Origin: CAIWTU01 sp963815135
GTDB lineage: Bacteria; Desulfobacterota; Desulfuromonadia; Geobacterales; Geobacteraceae
Direction: 5' to 3'
Assembly: GCA_963815135.1 (NCBI GenBank)
Contig: CAWFFO010000007.1
Coordinates: 62,001 to 126,000 of the forward strand
DNA: 64,000 nt
Shown here in pieces: positions 54,526-63,044 of this stretch; position 1 is the first letter of the stretch, and each line of letters opens with the position of its first letter. The notes under the pieces were generated by a model. The model did no database searches, was not told the origin of the DNA, and saw nothing but the letters and a program-made list of their open reading frames with translations. The position numbers were made by a program, and so were the translations under genes.

Positions 54526-55074
54526 TCAGGATGGAATCAGCTTGTTCGCCCGCAACCGCCGGATTACCGGTGGTACAAGCAGTGATCCGAGGCCACCGAA
54601 GACAGTACTGCCGATCGTAGTTATCAAAATATGCTGCATGATTATCCTGTTTTCCATTCCCATCAGGACATCGATTCCTATCCCGGTAACAGCCTTGCTT
54701 GCTGAAGCAATAATTCCAATCAACAGGCATGCGACATAGCTTGCCGGAAGTCTGCGATAGATTGTGCCTGCGATATCGACGACCACTGCCGGAAGTATGA
54801 AGTTTACAAGTATCAGAGGTCCCAATTTAGTCATGCCGAGAAGCATGCAAATGAGTCCGGATATCAGGCCGACCAGAGTTGACGATCCTATTTTTGGCAC
54901 GCAGCCCCTGGCCATGAGAAGAAAGAACATCATGAAAAACATCGAGTGTCCGGGCAGGGAAAAGTGCAGCCTCAGCGCTGCCCGTGTCAGCACGACAAAA
55001 GTTGCGCAGAACCCCAGCAGGAGCGCTTCGCGCAGTGTGAAGCTGGTCCAGAGAAAGCGAATGTCCTGTTTCAT
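54526..55074 (-). CDS. ECF transporter S-component-like membrane protein
   Basis: 182 aa; GGAGGGA lies 10 nt before the ATG. About five to six hydrophobic segments (LREALLLGFCATFVVLTRAA, MFFMMFFLLMARGC, TLVGLISGLICMLLGM, LILVNFILPAVVVDIAGT), size and layout of a substrate-specific ECF S component. It lies directly after the T component on the same strand. The family was not recognised, so the vitamin or metal carried is unknown. No vitamin riboswitch was seen upstream of the operon. Confidence 0.7.
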   Translation of the reverse strand: MKQDIRFLWTSFTLREALLLGFCATFVVLTRAALRLHFSLPGHSMFFMMFFLLMARGCVPKIGSSTLVGLISGLICMLLGMTKLGPLILVNFILPAVVVDIAGTIYRRLPASYVACLLIGIIASASKAVTGIGIDVLMGMENRIIMQHILITTIGSTVFGGLGSLLVPPVIRRLRANKLIPS

Positions 55075-55162
55075 TATTTAAAACTCCCTCCAAAATAAAT
55101 TTACATCTGAAATGCCAAAATAAGGTTTTTATCCAGATTGCAAAATCAGAAAATCATCGGGT

Positions 55163-55906
55163 TCAAATAGAACGTTCTTCCGCTTTTTTCCTGGCCAGGA
55201 AAGTATTGTAATAAGTGCGCTCCGGCCTCCGGCCGAAACCCCTTGCTTCAGCGGAAAGAGCGGCTTCATCCGCTGTCTTGAGCGCGCGGACCAGGAGGGG
55301 AATAATGAGGCAATTGAAAGCATCTTTCCAGTTTGCGGGATTCATCAACTCCTTCGGGGAAATCCTTGCCCCTCGCAGTCTCTGTGCCATTGCAATTTCA
55401 CGGATTTCCCTCGCAAACAGCGGTACGAAGCGAAAACTGGTGAAAACCAGGAATGAAAGCCTGTAAGGCAGTATTTTGCCGAGCCCGTGCATCATCTGGG
55501 ATGCCTGCGTGGTCCTGAGAAAGACGATTCCCGGTATGAAAAACAGGGCTATCTGAAGGGCAATTTTCAGACCCGGCCAGAGCCCTTCGGGAATACCGTA
55601 ACGAACTGCGTAAAGGATCATGATGATGCACATCTGCATCAGAAGAAACCTGGTGTCGCGCCAGAGATCACTGAATGACAGACGAGCGGCAAAGTAATAA
55701 ACTGCATTCAAAGCGAGAACACATGCCAGTGACCAGGGTTCATGCGCGATGACGGCAGCGGCGCTCAATGCTGTGCCGATGAGAAGCTTCCAGCCAGCCC
55801 CGAGCCGGTGAACCGGTGAATCGATGGCGAGATACTGACAGCCGTAATCGCTTGAGCGGACCCGCCTCGGAATAGTTTCATTGCGTAATTCAGACAATGG
55901 TTCCAT
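55163..55906 (-). CDS. ecfT: ECF transporter T component (EcfT/CbiQ family)
   Basis: 247 aa. N-terminal DSPVHRLGAGWKLLIGTALS, a CbiQ/EcfT hallmark near residue 29; four to five membrane segments; cytoplasmic coupling helices with the two Ala-Arg-Gly motifs AQRLRGARI (~175) and SAEARGFGRR (~222), which dock onto the ATPases. It overlaps the ATPase gene by 17 nt, so the two are translationally coupled. Confidence 0.88.
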   Translation of the reverse strand: MEPLSELRNETIPRRVRSSDYGCQYLAIDSPVHRLGAGWKLLIGTALSAAAVIAHEPWSLACVLALNAVYYFAARLSFSDLWRDTRFLLMQMCIIMILYAVRYGIPEGLWPGLKIALQIALFFIPGIVFLRTTQASQMMHGLGKILPYRLSFLVFTSFRFVPLFAREIREIAMAQRLRGARISPKELMNPANWKDAFNCLIIPLLVRALKTADEAALSAEARGFGRRPERTYYNTFLARKKAEERSI

Positions 55907-57275
55907 TCTCCATGTTGATTATTCTCCCAGGCCATGACTGGTCAGGCAAAGGGTCATGGGAAACAATCAGCACCGTGGTGCCGTAATTGTTGCGCAAATT
56001 CAACAGAATCCTCAGCAGCCGGTTTCTCTGCCCTATATCGAGACCGGCAAACGGTTCATCCAGCAGAAGCACTTCCGGTTTCGGTGCAAGTACCGAAGCA
56101 AGGGCAACACGGTGTTGCTCACCGAAACTCAGGGATAGAGGCAATCGGTCGACCAGTTGATCCGCTTCGCAGATTTCCAGTGCTTCCATGACTCTTTGCC
56201 GCAATTCCTCTGATGGCAGATGCAATCTTTTAAGGGAAAAAGCGACCTCGTCATAAACCGTGTCTTCAAAAAGCTGCCTCTGCGGGTTCTGAAACAGAAA
56301 TCCGGCTTTGCCGAGTAAGCTCGAATGTCCGTTAAGTTTTATTCCCGCCATTTCTATTGTGCCGGAATCCGCTTTAGTGACGCCCGCTAGACATCGCAAG
56401 AGGCTTGATTTTCCCGCGCCGTTGCGGCCGAAAAGATGGACGAGTTCGCCCTTGTTTATAACGATGCTTATATCCTTCAGCACGGGGCCTACGCCGGGAT
56501 ACGATATATTGAGGTTCTCGACGAAAACGGCAGGTGTGTTTCCGTCCGTCTTGACAAAAGGAACCTGCGAATAAACAGACTTATTGCCAGCCGGGGCTTC
56601 AACGGGAAATTGAGTGGATATTTTTTTGACATGACCCTTATTCATCAGGATATATTGGTCTACGATATCCTTGAAAGGTTCCAGGTTATGTTCAACAATA
56701 ACAAGGGAATATTTTCTTTCTTTAAGGTCCTTGAGAATCACCGCCAATTCGTTTTTCCCCTCCTGGTCCAGTTGCGAGGTGGGTTCATCCAGCAGAATCA
56801 GGCAGGGGTTCATGGACAATACCGATGCAATGGCCAGACGATGCTTCTGGCCGGCGGACATTCTCTCCACATTGCGGTTGATGAAATCTTCCAGGTGAAC
56901 GGACTTCAGGGAAGATTCAACCCTTATGGCAATTTCGTCCGGAGGAACACAGAGGTTTTCGGGTCCGAAAGCGATTTCCTCCGCCACCGTTGAACAGAGG
57001 ATCTGGGTTTCCGCGTTCTGGAAAACAAGCCCGATCATCTCCCTGTGCTGTTCCTCGATATTTTCCGCTTCTTCAATCAAAATTTCGCCGGACATGTCTC
57101 CATCATGGAGAAGGCCCTTGATCGCCAAAAGAAGGGTGCTCTTTCCGCATCCGGAGTGCCCGGTTATGCAGATGCATTCGCCTTGGCTCACCTGAAATGA
57201 AATATCGGTGAGCGCCGGCCGGTCGGCATCGGGGTAAGTATAACTAAGATTTTTCAGTTGAAGTATATTGTCCAC
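55890..57275 (-). CDS. Fused ECF ATPase (A-A' tandem ABC protein)
   Basis: 461 aa with two ABC domains. First: Walker A GHSGCGKST (~residue 39), signature SAGQKHRLA, Walker B LILLDEPTSQLD, H-loop VIVEHNLEP. Second: Walker A GRNGAGKSS (~286), SFGEQHRVALA, Walker B VLLLDEPFAGLD, H-loop LIVSHDP. Fused A-A' ATPases energise ECF modules. Both copies appear catalytically complete. First gene of the A-T-S operon; a terminator at 57309 lies between it and the TonB receptor gene. Confidence 0.9.
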   Translation of the reverse strand: MDNILQLKNLSYTYPDADRPALTDISFQVSQGECICITGHSGCGKSTLLLAIKGLLHDGDMSGEILIEEAENIEEQHREMIGLVFQNAETQILCSTVAEEIAFGPENLCVPPDEIAIRVESSLKSVHLEDFINRNVERMSAGQKHRLAIASVLSMNPCLILLDEPTSQLDQEGKNELAVILKDLKERKYSLVIVEHNLEPFKDIVDQYILMNKGHVKKISTQFPVEAPAGNKSVYSQVPFVKTDGNTPAVFVENLNISYPGVGPVLKDISIVINKGELVHLFGRNGAGKSSLLRCLAGVTKADSGTIEMAGIKLNGHSSLLGKAGFLFQNPQRQLFEDTVYDEVAFSLKRLHLPSEELRQRVMEALEICEADQLVDRLPLSLSFGEQHRVALASVLAPKPEVLLLDEPFAGLDIGQRNRLLRILLNLRNNYGTTVLIVSHDPLPDQSWPGRIINMENGTIV

Positions 57276-57308
57276 AAAATGAAAACCCCATGAGATCCGA
57301 TAAAAAAT

Positions 57309-57342
57309 AAAGGCAACGGTTCATCTGAACCATTGCCTTTAT
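57309..57342 (-). terminator. Intercistronic terminator, TonB receptor / ECF genes
   Basis: AAAGGCAATGGTTC pairs with GAACCGTTGCCTTT around AGAT; ATTTTTTATC follows on minus. It would reduce or stop read-through from the receptor gene into the ECF genes. Confidence 0.8.
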
Positions 57343-57378
57343 ATATACAGCTAAAGAGCGCCTGCTTGCAATGCAAAG

Positions 57379-59361
57379 TTATATGCTGAATTCTATACCG
57401 CCGTAAATAAATCTGCCGGGCTGCGGGAAACCGTAGCTGGTTTCATAATTGTCGTCGAAAATGTTGTCGACTCCAACATAAAGATTGATTTTCCCTTTCA
57501 TAATCTTCTGGTTGAGTTTGACGTTGACCAGAGTATAGTCGTCCAGTCTCAGTTTCTGTACGGGAGAAACATTATTTTTAGTATAGAAAAACTGGTCGCC
57601 GACATAGAGAAGCGACGCATACGTTGAGAAACCGCAGTCGAAATCGTATTTCCCTTCCAGCGTTACCTTGTTCCCCGGGGTGTATTGCTGCTCATCCCTG
57701 CCGGTACGGGACTTATCCTTTGACTCCAGGTAGGTATAGGAAGCACGGAGGAACAGCTGTTTTAATGGTTTTGACGATGCGGCCACTTCGAAGCCGTCGA
57801 AGTCGATTTCGGCGAGGTTTTGATTCTTGCTGGTAGCCTGGTCGTTTTGTATGAGGTTTTTGGCAACCGTGTAAAAGCCGGTCAAGCTGACAACACTGTT
57901 CAGGGGAAGTTTCTGTTCAACGCCTCCCTCGTAGGTATAGGATCGCTCCGCGACTAGATTGGGGTTCCCCTGCGAGAGATCATACAGGTCATCCAGGGTT
58001 GGAAAACGTATGTCTCTTTTGAACGAAGCCCTTAGCCTGGTATCCTTGAAAAGATCATAATAGGCTCCCGCAAGTACACTGTAGCCGTCCTCGCTCAGGT
58101 CGCTCCGGTACTGCCAGTGGTGCCCGTACCCTGCGACCAGCCCGAGTTTTTCCAGGGGGTTGACTTCATACTGAATTGAGGTCGATAAAATATTGAAGGA
58201 TTTGCTCAGGTTGGGATCGGTTGTGTTGCCGGTTACCACTCCTTCGTTTTTCCAGTGGTCCCATTCGCTTTCAAGACCCAGGGTGACTACGCCCGCCTTT
58301 CCCATGTCGTATTTCGGTTGTACGGATATTCCCTTGATATCTGAATCGACATGTTCGCGGAACGAACCTTTGTTATTGAATGAATTGAAATTGATGTCAT
58401 CGTACAGGTTGTCCTGCTGTTCCATCTGGTTGTCGTAAAGCCAGCCCCTGATGCTGAAATCGTCCGTAACCTGGTAGTCGGCCGCAAGCTGTACCGAAAT
58501 GCCCTGAAAATCATCGATCCGCTCGTATTTGGGATTGTTTGCGAAAATGTCGAATTGATTGTTGATGACGCTGGAAGGCTTGCCGTATTTCCCCTGGCTG
58601 TAGTTGAATGAAAAACCGATGTTCAAATTCTTGTTGGGAGAAATACCGAGATTGCCGAAAACATTGTTTCTTTCGTGGTCGCTGTTTACCCGGTAGCCGG
58701 CCGGCTGCTCGGAAGTCGGCTGAAAATCGTCAGAAAGGGGAAAGGAGTTGATCTTGGAGGAACTGCCGCTCAGGAAGTAGTTGAGCATTTCTTTGGCCCC
58801 GGAGATGCTGGCCCTTCCGAGATAGGGTTCGTGATCTCCGGTTTCACCGGATATCATTCCTTTAAAACCCTCGGTTCCCTTTTTCGTAATTATGTTTATT
58901 ACGGCTCCGAGGCCGCCCTGACCATAGAGTACCGAGCTGGAACCAGTCGTCATCTTGATTTTGGCGATATCTTCCGTAGGGATTATCGTCGGGTCGAATT
59001 GGCCGTCAATGGCCGAGTTCAGGGGAACGCCGTTAAGGAGAAGCTTGACGTGACGGGTGCGGAACCCTCTGACATCGATCCTTGGTACGCCTTCTCCACC
59101 GACACGTACATTGACTCCAGGGAGCAGGTCTATCGCCTCGTCCAAGGTCCTTGCATCCCTGCTTTTGATGTCATCCGCCGTGACGGTGTAAACCGATTCG
59201 GTCGCCTGCACACCTTCTGTTTTGCCTGAAACTACTATTTCACCAAGACTGTAGACATCGGAATCTCCTGTCGGTTGCTGTGCTGCCGTTGCAAGCTGAG
59301 AAAAAGAAACCAACCCACACAATATGACGAATAACAGGCATTGTTTTGATTTTTGATGCAT
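57379..59361 (-). CDS. TonB-dependent outer-membrane receptor
   Basis: 660 aa from the ATG at 59361 (AGGAGGG on minus just upstream); a longer frame to 59490 has no ribosome site. Signal peptide MHQKSKQCLLFVILCGLVSF... ending ATA. TonB box EIVVSG near residue 38. Plug domain: YTVTADDIKSRDARTLDEAI, LLPGVNVRVGGEGVPRIDVR, IKMTTGSSSVLYGQGGLGAV and INIITKKG. A 22-strand barrel follows, ending YGFPQPGRFIYGGIEFSI. Imports a scarce ligand using TonB energy. Next to an ECF importer, so the pair probably brings the same ligand across both membranes; it is not identifiable from sequence. Confidence 0.92.
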   Translation of the reverse strand: MHQKSKQCLLFVILCGLVSFSQLATAAQQPTGDSDVYSLGEIVVSGKTEGVQATESVYTVTADDIKSRDARTLDEAIDLLPGVNVRVGGEGVPRIDVRGFRTRHVKLLLNGVPLNSAIDGQFDPTIIPTEDIAKIKMTTGSSSVLYGQGGLGAVINIITKKGTEGFKGMISGETGDHEPYLGRASISGAKEMLNYFLSGSSSKINSFPLSDDFQPTSEQPAGYRVNSDHERNNVFGNLGISPNKNLNIGFSFNYSQGKYGKPSSVINNQFDIFANNPKYERIDDFQGISVQLAADYQVTDDFSIRGWLYDNQMEQQDNLYDDINFNSFNNKGSFREHVDSDIKGISVQPKYDMGKAGVVTLGLESEWDHWKNEGVVTGNTTDPNLSKSFNILSTSIQYEVNPLEKLGLVAGYGHHWQYRSDLSEDGYSVLAGAYYDLFKDTRLRASFKRDIRFPTLDDLYDLSQGNPNLVAERSYTYEGGVEQKLPLNSVVSLTGFYTVAKNLIQNDQATSKNQNLAEIDFDGFEVAASSKPLKQLFLRASYTYLESKDKSRTGRDEQQYTPGNKVTLEGKYDFDCGFSTYASLLYVGDQFFYTKNNVSPVQKLRLDDYTLVNVKLNQKIMKGKINLYVGVDNIFDDNYETSYGFPQPGRFIYGGIEFSI

Positions 59362-59489
59362 ACGACCCTCCTGAAGTAAATATTTACAATATTTTGATAA
59401 ACACAAATGTGTCCTGTGCTGGATATATCGATCAGATGCAAAGCTAATCTTATATACTAAAATAAATAACGATGCAAATCGCTTTTTCA

Positions 59490-59517
59490 ATTATAATGTA
59501 GAGTCATTATTTTTCAA
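59490..59517 (-). promoter_or_regulatory. Sigma-70 promoter of the TonB receptor gene
   Basis: On minus: TTGAAA (59517-59512), 16-nt spacer, perfect TATAAT (59495-59490). Leader ~120 nt. Repeated TATTAAT motifs lie just upstream (59518-59560) and could be operator sites. Confidence 0.65.
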
Positions 59518-59689
59518 TATTAATCATTTTTAGTATTAATGCTGACTGAGTATTAAATCCATCTATTTCACAAAAATACATTGACTTCTACCGTGACATC
59601 AATAAATCGCGCTCCGGAAAACCATCAATGATTAGAAAGATATTTATTTGATTCCACTTGCAGGATAATATATTCCGCGTAATATATTA

Positions 59690-59718
59690 TTGATTATAGC
59701 CCTGGATTTGCTTATAGT
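59690..59718 (+). promoter_or_regulatory. Sigma-70 promoter of the FN3 lipoprotein
   Basis: TTGATT at 59690-59695, 17-nt spacer, TATAGT at 59713-59718; the leader to 59882 is ~155 nt. Confidence 0.5.
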
Positions 59719-59881
59719 ACATGACTTCGAAAATGGCAACTATGGACTTTAGAATTCCGGAGTAGGACGACACGCTCATTTTTTAACGGCTTTGTTAAAA
59801 GAAAATAAAGGCAGTGAAGATGATTCAATATATGGCGAGAGTATATACAATGTGGATAAGAACTTTCAGGGAGGTGTTTTG

Positions 59882-61343
59882 ATGAAAAATTTTTGGAAAA
59901 TTGCGTCAGTCTTTATTTTTGCCGCATTCATAAGTGTTTTCTTGTGTTCCTGCGGTGGGTCTCCAACACGCTACAATCCCGGTCTGCCTGATTCGCCTTC
60001 TAATCTGGCAGTGGCGGGTGCAAGCGGTGGTCAGGTTTTGCTGACCTGGCCGAAGGCTGGCAACAATAGTACCGGCGGATACAACGTATATTTTTCCACG
60101 TCGTCAGGATTCACTCCAAGTACCGGAACTCTGTTTGCAACAACAAAAAGTACTTCGATTTCGGTTACCGGTTTATCACCTTCCACGACATATTATTTCC
60201 TCGTTACATCCGTAAATACCAGCGGAGAAAGTGCCGCGTCCAATGAGGTATTTGCCACAACGCCGGCCGATAACGCTCCGTTCGCCAAGACAGACCTGGT
60301 TCAGGATTCTCAAGGTAATCCTCTGACCTGGAACTTCAACATCCTTGTTTCTGGAACGAGTGCGGGCTGGATGCGCGGAAACGTTTCCGTCGATGCAAAC
60401 GGGAACGTTCAATTCAACAGCTTTCTGGATAACTCCGGAAATACGACTGCATCCAACTAATCTGTTTCCGTCTTTGCTTATCGACTCCACCGGTCAGATT
60501 TTGGACAACAGTAATGCCAATTTGGCGAATTTCCACGGGGTTATGTCGACAAGACGTAACATGATCGTGGGGACTTCGTTTCTTGATGCCACTTCTCCCA
60601 TGCTGGTCATATTGCAGAAACATAACCCCTTGGTGACGTTCACTAATGCCGGAGACATTCAAGGATTTGGCAATACTGCCGGTGGGGCGCGCCGTTTCGT
60701 GTACAACCAGATTTCAAGTGGTGGGGCACAGGAATGGGAATATGCAATGGGGCAGATCGGCCAGGACAGGTCACTTCAGTATTCGCTGTTTACAGCTCCG
60801 TCCGGCCCGGTAAAACCTGGGAATAAAGCCACTTCGCTTTCCGTAAGTTCCGATGGTATTGTGACCGAAACCGCAGGGACCGCAAATCCTAAACCTAAGG
60901 TCCTGATCCTTTCTGGGAATATGACTGATGATAAATCTGTTATCGTCGCGGTTGCCACTGATAATAGCGGTTCCAGTCCGAAGTATGTATTAAGAATTTA
61001 TCAGATGATTAATATTGTCTCCAGTGATACGAATGCCTTCTTGTTGACCGACCTAATCGGGACGTACGCATTGGATCAACTAGTTGTGGGTACAAGCACC
61101 CTGTGGGAATCCGGAGCAATGTCTGTCGATTCATCAGGATCTGCCGTATTCTCTGCATTTACCGACAGCAACGGCAATTCAGTCTCGCCAGCCGGAATCG
61201 GCATGGGGATAACGACTGACGGAGTTCTTTCAAATAATGCTGATGCGACGTTCAATGGCAAGCTTTCCTACTTCAAAGATATGCTGGTGTTTACAAGAAC
61301 TGAGTCGTCAGGATCTTACAGCCTGTCCATCGGATTGAAATAA
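59882..61343 (+). pseudogene. Fibronectin type III lipoprotein, one frameshift
   Basis: ATG at 59882 with GGGAGG upstream. Lipobox LCSC (about residues 19-22) after MKNFWKIASVFIFAAFIS. An FN3 domain at ~35-125 (PDSPSNLAVAGASGGQVLLT, GYNVYFSTSSGFTPS, LSPSTTYYFLVTSVNTSGES). The first frame stops at 60460 after NSGNTTASN; the second frame continues with LFPSLLIDSTGQILDN and runs open to 61343, so one indel near 60445-60460 divides a ~485-aa protein. The C-terminal part has two similar modules (VSVDANGNVQFNSF, SVDSSGSAVFSAFTDSNGN). Cell-surface lipoprotein of unknown role. Confidence 0.75.
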
Positions 61344-61395
61344 TTCTGTGCTACGAGGCTTGGAATGTTAAGGGATGAAATATTGATACGAAATT

Positions 61396-61437
61396 AAGTC
61401 GCAAAAGGGGATAACCGATGAGGTTGTCCCCTTTTTT
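61396..61437 (+). terminator. Terminator of the FN3 lipoprotein gene
   Basis: AAAGGGGATAACC pairs with GGTTGTCCCCTTT, followed by T-run. Confidence 0.85.
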
Positions 61438-61453
61438 TATTTATATCGTATCA

Positions 61454-61627
61454 GCAGTGTCCGGTTAGGATTATGCATACACAATTTCCCCCTCTCCCTT
61501 GCCCTCTCCCACTAGGGGAGAGGGAATTCAAAGCCCCCCTCCCTTCAATGGGAGGGGTTGGTGGAGGGTGCAAAGATGTGATTTCCAGCCGGGAAACAGT
61601 TGCTGCAACTTTCTAACCGGATACTGC
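61454..61627 (-). repeat. MITE-like repeat, copy B (inverted relative to copy A)
   Basis: About 174 bp with ends GCAGTGTCCGGTTAGGA and, inverted, GCAGTATCCGGTTAGAA. In reverse complement it aligns with 33486-33657: shared blocks include CATCTTTGCACCCTCC, AGGGAGAGGGGGAAATT and ATGCATAATCCTAA. The inverted match extends a little outside (TATCAG on both flanks), possibly part of the terminal repeat or target. Confidence 0.85.
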
Positions 61628-61738
61628 TGATATCATTTAGATTAATTTAAAAATCATGCCATTTGATTTCATTACTTCATTGCTGCACATCGTTAAGTCG
61701 ATTGTGAACGCCATACTCGAAACCTAAGAAGAGAGACT

Positions 61739-61765
61739 AAGAAGGCGCCATGTCAGGCGCCTTCT
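61739..61765 (-). terminator. Terminator of the tonB gene
   Basis: AGAAGGCGCC pairs with GGCGCCTTCT around a 6-nt loop; TAGTCTCTCTT follows on minus. The T-run is imperfect. Confidence 0.6.
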
Positions 61766-61817
61766 GATGTCGGAAGTGTGTAGTGAACATATAAGGGAAT
61801 TTACACAGCAGGATAAT

Positions 61818-62669
61818 TCAATATTCAAGCCTGTAGGTTATAGGGATTTTGATTTCCGCCCTGACGGGTGGTTTCGGGAAGGGCTGAACTTTCCTGATCG
61901 TTTCAATCACATTGTCGTCCAGAAGGTCATACCCGGAACTGATGATGATCTTCATGCCAGTTACATATCCGTCCTCCTTGATTACAAAAGATACGACGAC
62001 CTTACCCGACCAACCCATTCTTTTCGCCTTTCTCGGGTAGACAAGGTTTTTATCTATTAACGTCTTTATGTATTCGAACTGTTCCCTGAGATACCTGTTT
62101 TTCAATTGCCCCACAGAAGCACCGGTTCCGTTCCCCGAAGTTCCTTGACCCGTTCCAATGCCACTCCCACTGCCGTTTCCGGTTCCCGAACCAGAACCAT
62201 GACCTGATCCGGAACCGCTTCCATCACCCTTGCCGGTTCCGGATCCTGAGGATGCCGTCTCGTTGGCCTTGTGAAAAGTTTCATTTGATGTTGCCGCCGG
62301 GATGACATTTTCCTTCTTTTCGGATGGACGAACCGGATGGGGAGTTTCACTAACTTCAGGTGCCTCGGGCCTGGGTGAAACTCTATTGGCCTTCTGAAGT
62401 TCTTGCTTTTCCGGAGTTTTTCTGTAAACGGTATTTTTCACTTTTTCATGTTCTTTTTTTTGAACAATTTCTTTTGGGGTCCCCCCTCCGGGATTTTCGC
62501 TCTTTTTCTGCGGTCCCGGAGGTGCGGAGCCTTTGGGCTCAATAAGGGTTAAATCGATAACGACAGGCTTGGCTTCAGGCATAAAAGTGTTGCTCAAGGT
62601 GAATGCCAGGGTAATTACCACGGCGTGGAGCAATAATGACATTAATATGCATTTCATCTGGCAAATCAT
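61818..62669 (-). CDS. tonB: TonB energy-transducing protein with Gly/Ser-repeat linker
   Basis: 283 aa. One N-terminal membrane anchor (MSLLLHAVVITLAFTLSNTF), a Pro/Lys/Glu-rich region (residues ~45-130), then ~45 residues of Ser-Gly, Thr-Gly and Asn-Gly dipeptides, replacing the usual Pro-rich stiff spacer, and a C-terminal TonB domain (~195-283: VYPRKAKRMGWSGKVVVSFV, GYVTGMKIIISSGYDLLDDN, VQPFPKPPVRAEIKIPITYR). It links the inner-membrane ExbBD motor to TonB receptors. exbBD are not in view. Probably serves the receptor at 57379 among others. Confidence 0.88.
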   Translation of the reverse strand: MICQMKCILMSLLLHAVVITLAFTLSNTFMPEAKPVVIDLTLIEPKGSAPPGPQKKSENPGGGTPKEIVQKKEHEKVKNTVYRKTPEKQELQKANRVSPRPEAPEVSETPHPVRPSEKKENVIPAATSNETFHKANETASSGSGTGKGDGSGSGSGHGSGSGTGNGSGSGIGTGQGTSGNGTGASVGQLKNRYLREQFEYIKTLIDKNLVYPRKAKRMGWSGKVVVSFVIKEDGYVTGMKIIISSGYDLLDDNVIETIRKVQPFPKPPVRAEIKIPITYRLEY

Positions 62670-63044
62670 CGGTTTTCAATCACTTCCGGACCACTCCCTT
62701 GTGAAAAGCAACAATGAACGATTCCATTCCAATTATTCGTTATATCCAGATTAACACTTAATGTACACTCTCGTTATTTAGATTACGCCGAATGTAATAT
62801 CCCGATCACGCAAATTGAGGTCGAGAGTTCCAGGTAACAACATTATACAATTGCTATTGGTACGACCGACAAGGGGAATATATTGCAAATTATATATCGG
62901 GTCAAGTTTCACTTGCCTGGTCTCGTTTCTGCAATACTTTCCATTTCAGAAGTTCTGTGGAATAAAGAAAAACCGGGAATCCTGTCTGAATGGAATCCCG
63001 GTTCTCTTGTCACCCATAGGTTTGTGTAAACTCCTGCTGACCAG
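62670..63044. other. Intergenic spacer with terminator
   Basis: Holds the tonB upstream region and a hairpin at about 62970-63003 (AACCGGGA/TCCCGGTT, T-rich on minus) that ends the gene to the right. No other feature recognised. Confidence 0.5.
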
